Below are positions 15,750 through 24,354 of a stretch of DNA of 50,280 bases, piece by piece (position 1 is the first letter of the stretch; each line of letters starts with the position of its first letter). Below the pieces are notes generated by a model. The model ran no database searches. It was not told the origin of the DNA and was given only the letters and a program-made list of their open reading frames with translations. The translations under genes and the position numbers were made by a program. This stretch comes from JBAZFF01 sp041653495 (GTDB taxonomy: Bacteria; Patescibacteriota; Minisyncoccia; Minisyncoccales; RBG-13-42-11), in the NCBI GenBank assembly GCA_041653495.1, contig JBAZFF010000002.1:1-50280 (forward strand), written 5' to 3'.

Positions 15750-18161
15750 TTATTTTTGGCCTTTTTTCTTCAAGTTATTTAAGAATTCGGCTCTTTCTTT
15801 GCTTATAAAGTTTGCCAGACTCTCGTCTGTATTTAGCCCCAAGATGTTCTTCTTCATTTCAGGCGTTATTTCTTCTCCACTCTTCTCGCTTTCTTTAGCT
15901 GTTTCCTCGAGTCTTCTTAAATAATCTTCATACTCTAAGTTTTGCTTTTCGGACCTATTTGGATTCTTCTTCAATGCTTGATACCAAGTCCCGAATCGTT
16001 GCAAGTTTTTGATCCTTTCGGAGAGTTGGTTCTTAACGACAGTTTGCTCAGGCTCTGTGTTTGGTTTCTCTTGCCCTTGAACAGTTTGAGCTTTTCTCCT
16101 TTGCCTATCCATTTTATTTTTAAAAGTATCTTTATTTTCTCCTCTAAGAACTGGCAATAACCCTGTCTCTATGGCTTGGGCCGGAGTGGACGAAAGCCAT
16201 AAAGCCGTATCAGAGCGGCCATTTTCAATAAACCAATCAGCGTCATGAATTCCGTCGTGTGTGAACTTATTGTAATCATCGGCAAACGAGTCAAACTCAG
16301 TAGCCAATTTCCCAATTTGATTCCCCTTAAGAACCCTTGCGACATCCTCTCTGAAAACCTTCTTCTCACTATCTTTCCAGGCGCCTTCTTTAAACTGTTT
16401 TAAATCATTATCCTTGCTTTCATGGAAGAGGTAAGCCATTGCTGATTTCCATTTAGTCTTATCATCGTTTTTCATCCCAATCATCTTGCCTAAGGTTGTA
16501 TCGTCCTTGATGATATTATCGTACCCTCCATACCCTCTACCCAGAGTTTCCGCTAAGTCCTTCCTATTGATTGACTGGGCAAAAGATCCTAAAGAAAGAA
16601 TATCGTTTTCCCTCAAAGATCCTTCTCCCTGTAGTATTTTTTTGAATCCCTTCCCGGCCGTAATTCCGGCGGTCACCAACCCCAAGGCCCTGTTCATATC
16701 TCCAGAATCCAAGGCATTCTTTATCTTATCTCTTAACATTCCCGGATCATGTATCTTTTTGACTTCTTCTTCTGCCTTCTTTGTTTTGGAAATATTCCTT
16801 TGGTCTAAAGATGTGCCTGCTAGCCTGAAGCCTTGTTCGGTTCGTTTTCTGAACCACTTTGCTATTCCAGCAGTCCTTTCTTCCCCCATCCAAAGACCCC
16901 CAGTTCTTTCTATAGGCAGTCCGGCTTCCCGTCTTTTCTCAAAAGCTTTCTGCTTATTCGCCGCATTCTCCAGCTCTCCTCTTAATCCTCGGCCCAATGG
17001 GCCAAGACCAGTTTTGGCAACAGTGCCCGCCATGCCGGTGGCGAATTTAATAAGGGCATCAGCAGATTTAGGAATGAATGTTTTCCCTACCCAGAGCAAG
17101 ACCGCCATGTAGATGAAAATGGCAAAGTAATAAACTAAAGTTCCCGTGATATTGCCGAACATTATTCCCGGGATATTATAAGAAGCTAATTCTTTCGGAG
17201 CCAAGACTCCAAGAGCTCCAAATCCTAAGTTAAGAAAGAATAAGAAGTAAATTCCCAGCAAGAGCCATTCTAACAATGTATTAAACCATTGTTTCCAGAA
17301 GCTCTTCGTTTGGTCAAGAATTAAAGATAAAAATGCTAGAGGGGATAAAATCGCAAGTATCTGAATTATGAAAACTCTTGCTGCGAAGAGGAACGCAAAG
17401 GTAAAGAACATGAGAGAAAGAGCATAGAAGAAGAACGCTTGGAGGGCCCAAGTAACAATATTAGGCAGAAAAACAGCGGAGAATGTTATGGCAAAAACGG
17501 TTTGGAGGAAGGAATTGCCTATTGGGACCGCCCAAGCTGCCGCCTGAGTTGCGCCCCAAATAACGAAATTAGACACAAATACACCCGATGAAGTGAAAAA
17601 TACGTCCATTGCGGACCAGAACAACGATTGGCCCGGCAGGACGGTATTATAAATAACATGAGAAATGTCTACTAGCATTTTCACGAAGACCCAGCTGAAG
17701 TTGAGCAATACGGCAACCATGATAAGTCTTGGAAGAGCTTTTTTCGCCTGGATTTTTTCTATCTTTAAGATAAAACCGAAAGCGATCACTATAAAGATCA
17801 ATATTAAAAGCATATTGGACAATCCTACGGTAAAATTCCAGCCAGCTTCAGTCATAGGCCCCAAGTTCTGCATCCATTGGCCTTGTTGGGCCACAAAACT
17901 CTCCAATAAATTCGTGGAAGTTAATAATGCAAACAGTCCGCCAAGATAAAAGATAAAAATAGTTAAGATTGAGGCGAACATGGGTCCAGTCCTCTCGCCG
18001 AGTCCGTCTAGAATACTAGTAAAAACATCAAAAAGGCCAAAGTCTCCAACTCCAAAGAGGGCGTGGGCGGATGACGGGGCAAAGAGAGAAAGAATTATAA
18101 GGCCCAAAAGAGAATATTTTAAATTCTTCTGGTTTGATAAAATTTTGTTTAAAGTATCCAT
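15750..18161 (-). CDS. VirB6/TrbL-like polytopic membrane protein
   Basis: The ATG at 18161 follows the upstream stop by 1 nt, giving 803 residues; a TTG 30 nt upstream is less likely. Residues about 18-38 form a signal/first helix (SLLGLIILSLFAPSSAHA). At least six more helices follow to about residue 370, including LLILIFIVIAFGFILKIEKI and a large AFLFAARVFIIQILAILSPLAF segment. This matches the TrbL/VirB6 channel component. The C-terminal 430 residues are soluble, charged and helical (RTGGLWMGEERTAG, many Lys/Glu) and should lie in the cytoplasm; such a long tail is unusual for VirB6. Confidence 0.75.
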   Translation of the reverse strand: MDTLNKILSNQKNLKYSLLGLIILSLFAPSSAHALFGVGDFGLFDVFTSILDGLGERTGPMFASILTIFIFYLGGLFALLTSTNLLESFVAQQGQWMQNLGPMTEAGWNFTVGLSNMLLILIFIVIAFGFILKIEKIQAKKALPRLIMVAVLLNFSWVFVKMLVDISHVIYNTVLPGQSLFWSAMDVFFTSSGVFVSNFVIWGATQAAAWAVPIGNSFLQTVFAITFSAVFLPNIVTWALQAFFFYALSLMFFTFAFLFAARVFIIQILAILSPLAFLSLILDQTKSFWKQWFNTLLEWLLLGIYFLFFLNLGFGALGVLAPKELASYNIPGIMFGNITGTLVYYFAIFIYMAVLLWVGKTFIPKSADALIKFATGMAGTVAKTGLGPLGRGLRGELENAANKQKAFEKRREAGLPIERTGGLWMGEERTAGIAKWFRKRTEQGFRLAGTSLDQRNISKTKKAEEEVKKIHDPGMLRDKIKNALDSGDMNRALGLVTAGITAGKGFKKILQGEGSLRENDILSLGSFAQSINRKDLAETLGRGYGGYDNIIKDDTTLGKMIGMKNDDKTKWKSAMAYLFHESKDNDLKQFKEGAWKDSEKKVFREDVARVLKGNQIGKLATEFDSFADDYNKFTHDGIHDADWFIENGRSDTALWLSSTPAQAIETGLLPVLRGENKDTFKNKMDRQRRKAQTVQGQEKPNTEPEQTVVKNQLSERIKNLQRFGTWYQALKKNPNRSEKQNLEYEDYLRRLEETAKESEKSGEEITPEMKKNILGLNTDESLANFISKERAEFLNNLKKKGQK

Positions 18162-18162
18162 A

Positions 18163-19635
18163 TTAGAAAGATTGATCTTCGAATCCAACAAATTTTACGG
18201 ATCTAATTCTGTCGGCCGTAGTGCTTTTATATATATTACTTCGTCCGTTAAAAATCATTGTTTGTTTGTCTCCGTTACAGCCGTTGTCAGGATATAGTTC
18301 AATATATCCTAGACATCCCATATCTTCGCTTTCGTCTTCATGTTCCACATACAGTTCAGGACGCGCAATAAAAGTTATAGATCGATTTTCTTCAATAGTT
18401 GTTATATTTTGGCACCCCTCCTCCTCGCTGTAATCTCCCGTTCCTTGAATTAAAACGGAGTCGCAAGAAGTTCCGGATAATTTCTCAAAATCTGTAGTGC
18501 AGAACCCTTTATAACAAACTTCTCCTTCTCTGCATTTGGAATCATCCGTGCCGCAAGATCCCAAATTTGAACTAGAAACGCTTTCGTTTATCGCATAAAA
18601 AGTGGTTAAATCTGGATTAATAGTGTTTAAGACTAGCCAAGAAGATAACAACACTACTAATCCTATAAAGGCTGACCTGATTCTTTCCATCGCATTCTTC
18701 ATAGAAACCGGATCTCCAAAAGAACTTATATATTGGATGCCCGCAACGATCAAAGATACAAAGACAGCAAGGCCCCCTAAGCTTATCCCCCATTCATAGA
18801 TATATTGTATAAGTTCTGGGAGAGAACTGTCATCTTCTAGGGAAGTCCCTCCGGGAGAATCGGGCCACTCTAACAGCAGATCTGCTTTGCTATAAACATT
18901 AACCTCAGAAGGGTCTGGGGGCGGTTCTCCGGATAAAAGGATGCTTACGGGGCTGCTCGCTCCGATTTTATTTAGGACAGAAACATCAACAAGTCCTTCT
19001 TCAAGGGAGAGATCTTCTGGACAAATAACTAAGACTTCAGTGCATTCGTCGTTAGAAAGATAACTTTTATTTATGGTTTCCGTTTTCCCTTCTTGGCTTA
19101 GAATAACAATAACCCCCAAGTCAAAAACTTTTTGGTAACAAAGATTTTCCCCTGTTATAGTAAAGGTCCTTCCTCTGGAAATAGTGCTCGGTTCTATGTT
19201 TGTTATATCGGGAGCCCCCTCTTCATCAGACGGGGGGGGAGAGCCCGATCCCACCGTAAAAGAGAAGGTTTCTTTCTGGGAAAGTATAGCCATATTAAAG
19301 GGCACTGCCGTTACTTCTCCCAGATAAACACCTTCTTCTGTCGGGGTGACCGTAACATCTTTAGAACAAGTTATAATGTCGGGAGAACAGAATAATTTAT
19401 CGTTAGAGTAAAAAACATCGGAGCCGACTCTGATTGTGATTATTAGTCTATTTATCGTTATATCCTCTCCGTTTTCATCTTGTCCGAGGTTTGCAGTCGC
19501 AGAGATCTCCACGGGTTGATTCAGCGAAGCATTGGAGGGAACATCAATCTCTATGGACGCGAGAGCTTCCTCATAAAGAAAGCACCCGATTATAACAGAG
19601 AGAGATAAGAACAGAAACTTTAACTTATTCACCAT
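18163..19635 (-). CDS. Exported IPT/TIG-domain protein with VirB2/TrbC-like membrane pair
   Basis: The ATG at 19635 gives 490 residues; an in-frame extension to 19686 would cover the promoter. A signal peptide (to about residue 27, ending EEALAS) leads to beta-rich domains. One is an IPT/TIG fold with PDITNIEPSTISRGRTFTITG. Near residue 280 comes a pair of helices, WGISLGGLAVFVSLIVAGIQ and RSAFIGLVVLLSSWLVL, joined by SFGDP and followed by NTINPDL, the layout of TrbC/VirB2 pilins. A Cys-rich exported domain closes the chain. A pilin core fused to large ectodomains is the odd point. It opens the VirB6-PrgI-VirB4 unit. Confidence 0.75.
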   Translation of the reverse strand: MVNKLKFLFLSLSVIIGCFLYEEALASIEIDVPSNASLNQPVEISATANLGQDENGEDITINRLIITIRVGSDVFYSNDKLFCSPDIITCSKDVTVTPTEEGVYLGEVTAVPFNMAILSQKETFSFTVGSGSPPPSDEEGAPDITNIEPSTISRGRTFTITGENLCYQKVFDLGVIVILSQEGKTETINKSYLSNDECTEVLVICPEDLSLEEGLVDVSVLNKIGASSPVSILLSGEPPPDPSEVNVYSKADLLLEWPDSPGGTSLEDDSSLPELIQYIYEWGISLGGLAVFVSLIVAGIQYISSFGDPVSMKNAMERIRSAFIGLVVLLSSWLVLNTINPDLTTFYAINESVSSSNLGSCGTDDSKCREGEVCYKGFCTTDFEKLSGTSCDSVLIQGTGDYSEEEGCQNITTIEENRSITFIARPELYVEHEDESEDMGCLGYIELYPDNGCNGDKQTMIFNGRSNIYKSTTADRIRSVKFVGFEDQSF

Positions 19636-19720
19636 AATAATTATTATAATATTATAGCATTTTGAAATTATTATAGTATACCACAATAGGCAAATAGAAA
19701 AAAGAAATACTATCTAAAAT

Positions 19721-19756
19721 GCAAAGGGCCTTTCTTTTATGAAAAGCCCTTTTGCA
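19721..19756 (-). terminator. Intrinsic terminator of the lipoprotein gene
   Basis: On the minus strand GCAAAAGGGC and GCCCTTTGC pair, with TTTTC/GAAA extending the stem inside, followed by ATTTTAG. It lies 3 nt after the lipoprotein stop and separates it from the TIG/VirB2-like gene. Confidence 0.8.
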
Positions 19757-19759
19757 GCA

Positions 19760-20209
19760 TTAATCGAAGATTTTTACCACCTTAGCGTCTCCTAATTCAG
19801 TCGTGTCTCCTGAATACTCGAAGTCAGACAGAATGAATCTTGAATCCCGTATCTTTACCTGGAGGGAGACTTTTTGCCCCGCCTTCAGGTTCTTAACACC
19901 TCCGAATTTCCCCAGTTCTTTGGAATAGGAGGTCTCAGACCAGAAAGAGAGGAACTTTCTATCAGACTCCAGTTTGATGCGGTAGCTTAGACCTTCGGCC
20001 ATAGATGGCCTGTCTAACTTGTTGGAGATTACTGTGCCAGTGACCACCACCACGTCTCCGCTTTCATATCTTTCCTCCATCAAAAAGGTCCTGAATTGAG
20101 CCACGTCGACATTATAAATATCGACATTAGCTCCAGCTGCCTTCCCGCAGGAAGCGGCGGCGAAGATCATCAATATTAATGCTGCAATTGTCGCAACTTT
20201 TTTAAACAT
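19760..20209 (-). CDS. Predicted lipoprotein
   Basis: The 149-residue protein has a lipobox at AAASC (Cys about residue 21) after a hydrophobic segment, so it should be lipid-anchored outside. The rest is a compact beta-rich domain (VTGTVISNKLDRP, KVSLQVKIRDSRFILSDF) that recalls an OB fold such as the tRNA_anti-like domain; this is a weak impression. Unlike most genes here it has a strong SD (AAGGAGG) at normal spacing. Its own promoter is TTGACA-17-TATATT, and its terminator isolates it from both neighbours. Function unknown. Confidence 0.8.
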   Translation of the reverse strand: MFKKVATIAALILMIFAAASCGKAAGANVDIYNVDVAQFRTFLMEERYESGDVVVVTGTVISNKLDRPSMAEGLSYRIKLESDRKFLSFWSETSYSKELGKFGGVKNLKAGQKVSLQVKIRDSRFILSDFEYSGDTTELGDAKVVKIFD

Positions 20210-20242
20210 TTTTCCCTCCTTTGAGAAAAACTTTCTGGCTCA

Positions 20243-20271
20243 AATATACCACCTTTTTATCGTTTTGTCAA
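20243..20271 (-). promoter_or_regulatory. Lipoprotein gene promoter
   Basis: On the minus strand a perfect TTGACA (20271-20266), 17 bp, TATATT (20248-20243) preceded by TGG (extended -10). The -35 box overlaps the end of the upstream gene. Confidence 0.75.
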
Positions 20272-20915
20272 TAGTCTTGGAAAATGATTGAATTGAAGAT
20301 TTCTTCTATCTCTTGGGTATAAAGACCGCCATCTTTCGTTGGAACGGAGAATGTCACCATATAAGTTTTATCTTTGCCGAACAGAACTTCGGATTTACTG
20401 TAAGACGTTGCGACTTCGGGATATTCCGAAGTTGTCTCTAAAACCGCGTAGCTTTCATCAGAACTCACGATATTCGTAATTGCTTCCCCGTTGTTTTCTA
20501 AAGCCTCTTTTTCTATTTTTACTAAGATTGATTCCAAGGTTTCCTTGTTGCTGAACTTGAGAACTATCAAGAAAGCCACTCCTTGGGATTGTATATCCAA
20601 CCGTTGGGCGAGCAAAAGGACTTCAGAATCAGGAAAAGATATGCCAGCTTCTTTCGCGGAAGATTCTGCTATCTGAGTTATATCCATCCAATTGTTAGAA
20701 TATTGCAATTTTATTTTTCCGTCAGGAGAACTCCATTCTAATGCCCCTTCTTTCTCCTGGAGTATATAGCCGTCAAAGCCTGAACTTACTTCAATTTCTG
20801 GAAGACTAATCATATTTAGGGAAGCCTTTGACATATCGCTGAATCTCCAATAACAAATAACAGAGAGGGAGGCGATTAAGAACAATAATATAATAATGTA
20901 GTATTTGTTAGGCAT
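20268..20915 (-). CDS. Membrane-anchored PsbP-like hypothetical protein
   Basis: The ATG at 20915 lies 2 nt after the upstream stop and gives 215 residues. A single N-terminal helix (YYIIILLFLIASLSVICYW) anchors a soluble extracytoplasmic domain. Its ALEWSSPDGKIKLQYSNNW start and EIFNSIIF end resemble the PsbP/DUF1795-type fold often found on small exported proteins. It is translationally linked to the FN3-like gene before it, suggesting a joint role at the cell surface. Function unknown. Confidence 0.7.
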   Translation of the reverse strand: MPNKYYIIILLFLIASLSVICYWRFSDMSKASLNMISLPEIEVSSGFDGYILQEKEGALEWSSPDGKIKLQYSNNWMDITQIAESSAKEAGISFPDSEVLLLAQRLDIQSQGVAFLIVLKFSNKETLESILVKIEKEALENNGEAITNIVSSDESYAVLETTSEYPEVATSYSKSEVLFGKDKTYMVTFSVPTKDGGLYTQEIEEIFNSIIFQDY

Positions 20916-20917
20916 GT

Positions 20918-23398
20918 TCAGAATTTCCACCACTCGCCGAATACGCCTATGTCGAATCCGATGAGCATTAAAAATAAGTTTAAAATAGTCCAGGAAAGGA
21001 ATAATATTCCGTATCCTATTCCAGCCGATCTCCAGACAGCCTTCATTTTAGCCAAGAACAAAGGCTCTTGGAATCTGATTGAAAAGAAGAACATTAGCCC
21101 GGTTCCCAGAACCAGAATACCTAACATTAGGGGAGCGAATTGCCATAAGATGAAGTCTATAATGTTTCTGATCAAAAGGAATATATGTTTGAATTGGCAG
21201 GCATCCCTCTCGTCCCAGCTGGTGTCTATATTGTCCTGCGTTCTGCCGCAGGGCACCAGGCCGCTTTCTCTCTCCGGATTTTCCCCCATTATTAAAGAGA
21301 ATTTATAAGTATCACTCCAATCCCCAGCTTCTTGGCAATTTTCATCTATACAGGCCCTTACTTTCCATTCATAATCTCCCAGACACTTCAAGTTTAATAG
21401 AGTGCTGCCATCTTGGTCTGTTATAGTCTCGGGGATAATAGCTTTTGGATAACATTCCTCATTCTCCTCTTCCGCAGATGGGTTTACATAAGAAACTTGA
21501 TATTGATAATAATCTCCTCCCCGCACCTTGCTCCAACGCACGACATGAGTTCTTTGTTCTGTATATATTTTTCCTTCGTTCTCAGGATATGTGTTTCTGG
21601 GCCCAGACATTCTTAAGGTAGTTAATGGCTTGGAACCGCTATATTCCCCGCAAATATTTCCTTCTTCGTCTGCGCAGGTTCTTACCCTCCAAGAATAACT
21701 TAATTCCTGTTTTAAGTCAGGATAACCTAAAGCGGCAGATGTTCCTTTTGTTTTTATTTCTTTATCTAATCCTTGCCCGAAAACGTGCAGAATATAGGAT
21801 TTGGCTCCTCCTACTTCCTGCCAAGAGAATGTAACAGGGATGCTTTCATCCCCCAAGAAAGAATTAAGCTCAGGGGCCTTTCCAGTTGTTCTAAAACGCC
21901 AGGGTCCGCCCCATGATCCCTCGCACTCTTTTGTCTCATAGTCTGAACATGCCTGAATAGACCATTCATATACAGTGTTTAGGGAGAGTTGCGGATAATC
22001 CAGAGAAATATTCAAATTATTTGTCGTCCCAGAAGTTAGGCCAGTGACTTTGTATTTAAAAGAATTGGATCCCGGGCTTGACCAGCCTAAAGATACGGGA
22101 AGCCCTACAGGAACGATGGTGTCATCTGGAGGAGATGACAGTACGGTCCCAAGATCCCAAGAGCCAGTATTGAATCTCCATAAGGGGCTGTATTCGGTAC
22201 AGTCATGGCCATCCTTGTCTATGCAGGCTGCCACTTTCCAAGCATAGACAGTGTTTTTGGTAAAGAAATACCCATTATCCACCAATTCGTTCGGAGGCAA
22301 TCCCTCCCTCGGTACCGGAATTTGAGGAGCCGTTAACAGTTTTGGCTGGCACTCTCCGAATTTGTAGAGTTGATCATGGCATTCATCTGTTTCGGAATAA
22401 TAAACCAAGACTTTGAATGAAAGGGGTTTGTAATAAGTTTTCCCGTCAAAGTACTTTTCCTGGTAATATTCAGTATCTTCCATCTCACACCATTTTAAGC
22501 TGGAAATTTCTTCCTGAGTCGGATGTCCTGCCTCATCCCCGCCCCAGTCAGGATCAAAAGGGGAATAGAGCTCTGGAGAGTAGCTGGTCGTCATGTTTTG
22601 TAGTTCGCTCCATTCTCCGCAGTCCACTCCGTCGGCATCAAGACATCCTTTAACTTTCCATTGATGTTCTTTTCCGGTTTCCAATTCACACTGAAGTTTA
22701 TAGGCAGAATCTGTGATTTCCTGAAGCTGATTTCCTGAAACTATTTTGGTAGTGCCACTGGCGTTGTCGCTGGTGGTTGTGGCAATATAGAATTGATAAG
22801 AACCTACGGTGCAGTAATTTTCCGGTTCGGAAACTATTTCTGTAAGGTCATCCCATCCGAAATTGACGGGAAGCTTGTAGCCCGTTTCATCTAGTTGGTT
22901 CTTGGGCTCAAGAGACGGGTCATCCAGGGGATTGGGGATTGGTGCGGGATAGCACATCCCCCGACATTCAGTTATCGGGACATCTTTATTCCAATTGTTG
23001 TATTGAGTGGGGCAGATATGGTAATCTGGCACCTCTCCATCATACGGTTCAATCGAGTCGGGGTCGTACGGGCCTGAAACATGATAGGTGTTGGAGTAGT
23101 CACGGCTGTAACATTCATTAGAACAAGCCCAGGAATGTGTCACGCACATGAAAAACTTTTGTCCCTGCTCTATGGCTCCGCCTTCGTTTCCGCAAGAGTT
23201 ATTGGTACAGCGATAGACATCGAATTCATCGCATCGGTATGGGTCTGAATAACTATGCGAGCATGTCCATGGTCCAGGTTCGCACTTTTCCGTTGCGGCA
23301 GAAACTTGGCCAGAGTTCCAATCAAAAACAATAGCTGACAAAACAATAAAAACTGTTAAGAGAAGAATTGTTTTCTTAGTAAATTTTATTTTAAACAT
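20918..23398 (-). CDS. Large exported protein with FN3-like repeats and a C-terminal VirB2-like membrane segment
   Basis: The 826-residue protein has a signal peptide (residues about 8-34), a Cys-rich region to about residue 150, then about five FN3-like repeats. Each repeat has an F/V-x-W-x strand and a W-(K/S/R)-V/I-x-(A/T)-C-x-D motif followed by a second Cys, e.g. YAWKVAACIDKDGHDC and YSWRVRTCADEEGNIC. The paired cysteines suggest one disulfide per repeat. Two C-terminal helices (FILWQFAPLMLGILVLGTG and GIGYGILFLSWTILNLFLM) resemble TrbC/VirB2 pilins, as in the protein at 18163-19635. It may be a surface fibre or adhesin of the secretion machine. Its promoter is at 23432-23460. Confidence 0.75.
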   Translation of the reverse strand: MFKIKFTKKTILLLTVFIVLSAIVFDWNSGQVSAATEKCEPGPWTCSHSYSDPYRCDEFDVYRCTNNSCGNEGGAIEQGQKFFMCVTHSWACSNECYSRDYSNTYHVSGPYDPDSIEPYDGEVPDYHICPTQYNNWNKDVPITECRGMCYPAPIPNPLDDPSLEPKNQLDETGYKLPVNFGWDDLTEIVSEPENYCTVGSYQFYIATTTSDNASGTTKIVSGNQLQEITDSAYKLQCELETGKEHQWKVKGCLDADGVDCGEWSELQNMTTSYSPELYSPFDPDWGGDEAGHPTQEEISSLKWCEMEDTEYYQEKYFDGKTYYKPLSFKVLVYYSETDECHDQLYKFGECQPKLLTAPQIPVPREGLPPNELVDNGYFFTKNTVYAWKVAACIDKDGHDCTEYSPLWRFNTGSWDLGTVLSSPPDDTIVPVGLPVSLGWSSPGSNSFKYKVTGLTSGTTNNLNISLDYPQLSLNTVYEWSIQACSDYETKECEGSWGGPWRFRTTGKAPELNSFLGDESIPVTFSWQEVGGAKSYILHVFGQGLDKEIKTKGTSAALGYPDLKQELSYSWRVRTCADEEGNICGEYSGSKPLTTLRMSGPRNTYPENEGKIYTEQRTHVVRWSKVRGGDYYQYQVSYVNPSAEEENEECYPKAIIPETITDQDGSTLLNLKCLGDYEWKVRACIDENCQEAGDWSDTYKFSLIMGENPERESGLVPCGRTQDNIDTSWDERDACQFKHIFLLIRNIIDFILWQFAPLMLGILVLGTGLMFFFSIRFQEPLFLAKMKAVWRSAGIGYGILFLSWTILNLFLMLIGFDIGVFGEWWKF

Positions 23399-23431
23399 TG
23401 TGATGTCTAATCTCGATCAAATTATTGATTC

Positions 23432-23460
23432 ATTCTATCTTGTCAGAGATTCTTTTACAA
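23432..23460 (-). promoter_or_regulatory. Promoter of the FN3-like gene
   Basis: On the minus strand TTGTAA (23460-23455), 17 bp, TAGAAT (23437-23432), 33 nt before the start codon. No SD follows. Confidence 0.6.
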
Positions 23461-23467
23461 TAATTCT

Positions 23468-24268
23468 TTAATGCGTATGTCTGGATAGCTTCAGCCAATC
23501 TTCGACGGCCAAGGTTTCCGCCCGCTGGTTCGGCTGGATATTATTCTCCAACAGCCATTCCGCCGCTTCTTTCTTTTCTATTTTTAATTTTTTAGAAAGA
23601 TTGTTCGCTAATTGTTTTCTCGGCTGGGAGAATCCAGCCTTCACAATCGAAAAGAAATCGTCGGGAATTACAGTGGCTTTCGGAGTTATTCTGATGATTG
23701 CAGAGTCTATTTTGGGCCTCGGCCAGAAGGAGTCCTTCTTAATATAAGAAATTATCTTGGCTTGGGCGTACGCCTGGACGGAAACGGCCAAAAGGCTCAT
23801 TCTGGGAGGTCTTGCGCAGATCCTTTGGGCCACTTCTTTCTGGATTATAAAGATTATCTCTTTGGGCTGGTTTTCGGCTTCCAGAAACTTTCTTATAACA
23901 GGAGCGGTGAGATAAAAGGGGATATTCCCGGCCAAGATGTAATCCTTGTCTTTAAAAATCCATTTTAAGATGTCGGCGTTAACAATTTCCAGATTTTCCG
24001 AGTTTCCATGCTTCTGTTCCAAAATCCTGGCCATTTTGGGGTCTTTTTCCACGGCTATCACCTTTTTGGCCGACTTCAGCAGTTCTCCGGTTAAAACCCC
24101 CGGCCCGGGGCCTACTTCCACGACGGTGTCGGTTTTTCGGGCCCCTACGGCTGAAACCATGCTTCTTACGGCCGCTTGGTCAACTAAAAAGTTCTGCCCC
24201 AGGCCTTTGGACGGCAGAATTCCTTGGTTTTTAAGCAGAGACTTTAGTTCTTCCTTCAAATAAGACAT
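23468..24268 (-). CDS. rsmA: 16S rRNA (adenine1518/1519-N6)-dimethyltransferase
   Basis: The 266-residue protein has the KsgA signature: LGQNFLVD near the N-terminus, the SAM-binding VVEVGPGPGVLT, an acidic VIAVEKD, NADILKW, and motif IV NIPFYLT (commonly NLPY.. in other bacteria). The C-terminal helical domain includes GFSQPRKQLANNL. It dimethylates two adjacent adenines near the 3' end of 16S rRNA late in 30S assembly. The length is normal. Its promoter is divergent from that of the LysM/M23 gene. Confidence 0.95.
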   Translation of the reverse strand: MSYLKEELKSLLKNQGILPSKGLGQNFLVDQAAVRSMVSAVGARKTDTVVEVGPGPGVLTGELLKSAKKVIAVEKDPKMARILEQKHGNSENLEIVNADILKWIFKDKDYILAGNIPFYLTAPVIRKFLEAENQPKEIIFIIQKEVAQRICARPPRMSLLAVSVQAYAQAKIISYIKKDSFWPRPKIDSAIIRITPKATVIPDDFFSIVKAGFSQPRKQLANNLSKKLKIEKKEAAEWLLENNIQPNQRAETLAVEDWLKLSRHTH

Positions 24269-24277
24269 GTTTTACCT

Positions 24278-24305
24278 ATTTTAGCACGAAAGAGAGGGTG
24301 TTAAA
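24278..24305 (-). promoter_or_regulatory. rsmA promoter, very short leader
   Basis: On the minus strand TTTAAC (24305-24300), 16 bp, TAAAAT (24283-24278). Nine nt separate the -10 box from the ATG, so the leader should be only a few nt. Confidence 0.55.
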
Positions 24306-24313
24306 ATAGGGTA

Positions 24314-24341
24314 TTGACTGGGTTTTTGCCTAGGGTATAAT
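24314..24341 (+). promoter_or_regulatory. Promoter of the LysM/M23 gene
   Basis: TTGACT (24314-24319), 16 bp, TATAAT (24336-24341), 13 nt before the ATG at 24355, which predicts a leader of about 7 nt without SD. Confidence 0.75.
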
Positions 24342-24354
24342 CAAAACAGTTATT

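Noticed and set aside
15750..18161. Antisense frames inside the VirB6-like gene
   Set aside because: They are composition artefacts with no domain support.
19636..19686. N-terminal extension of the TIG/VirB2-like protein
   Set aside because: It would place hydrophobic, AT-driven residues over the promoter region; MVNKLK at 19635 begins a normal signal peptide.
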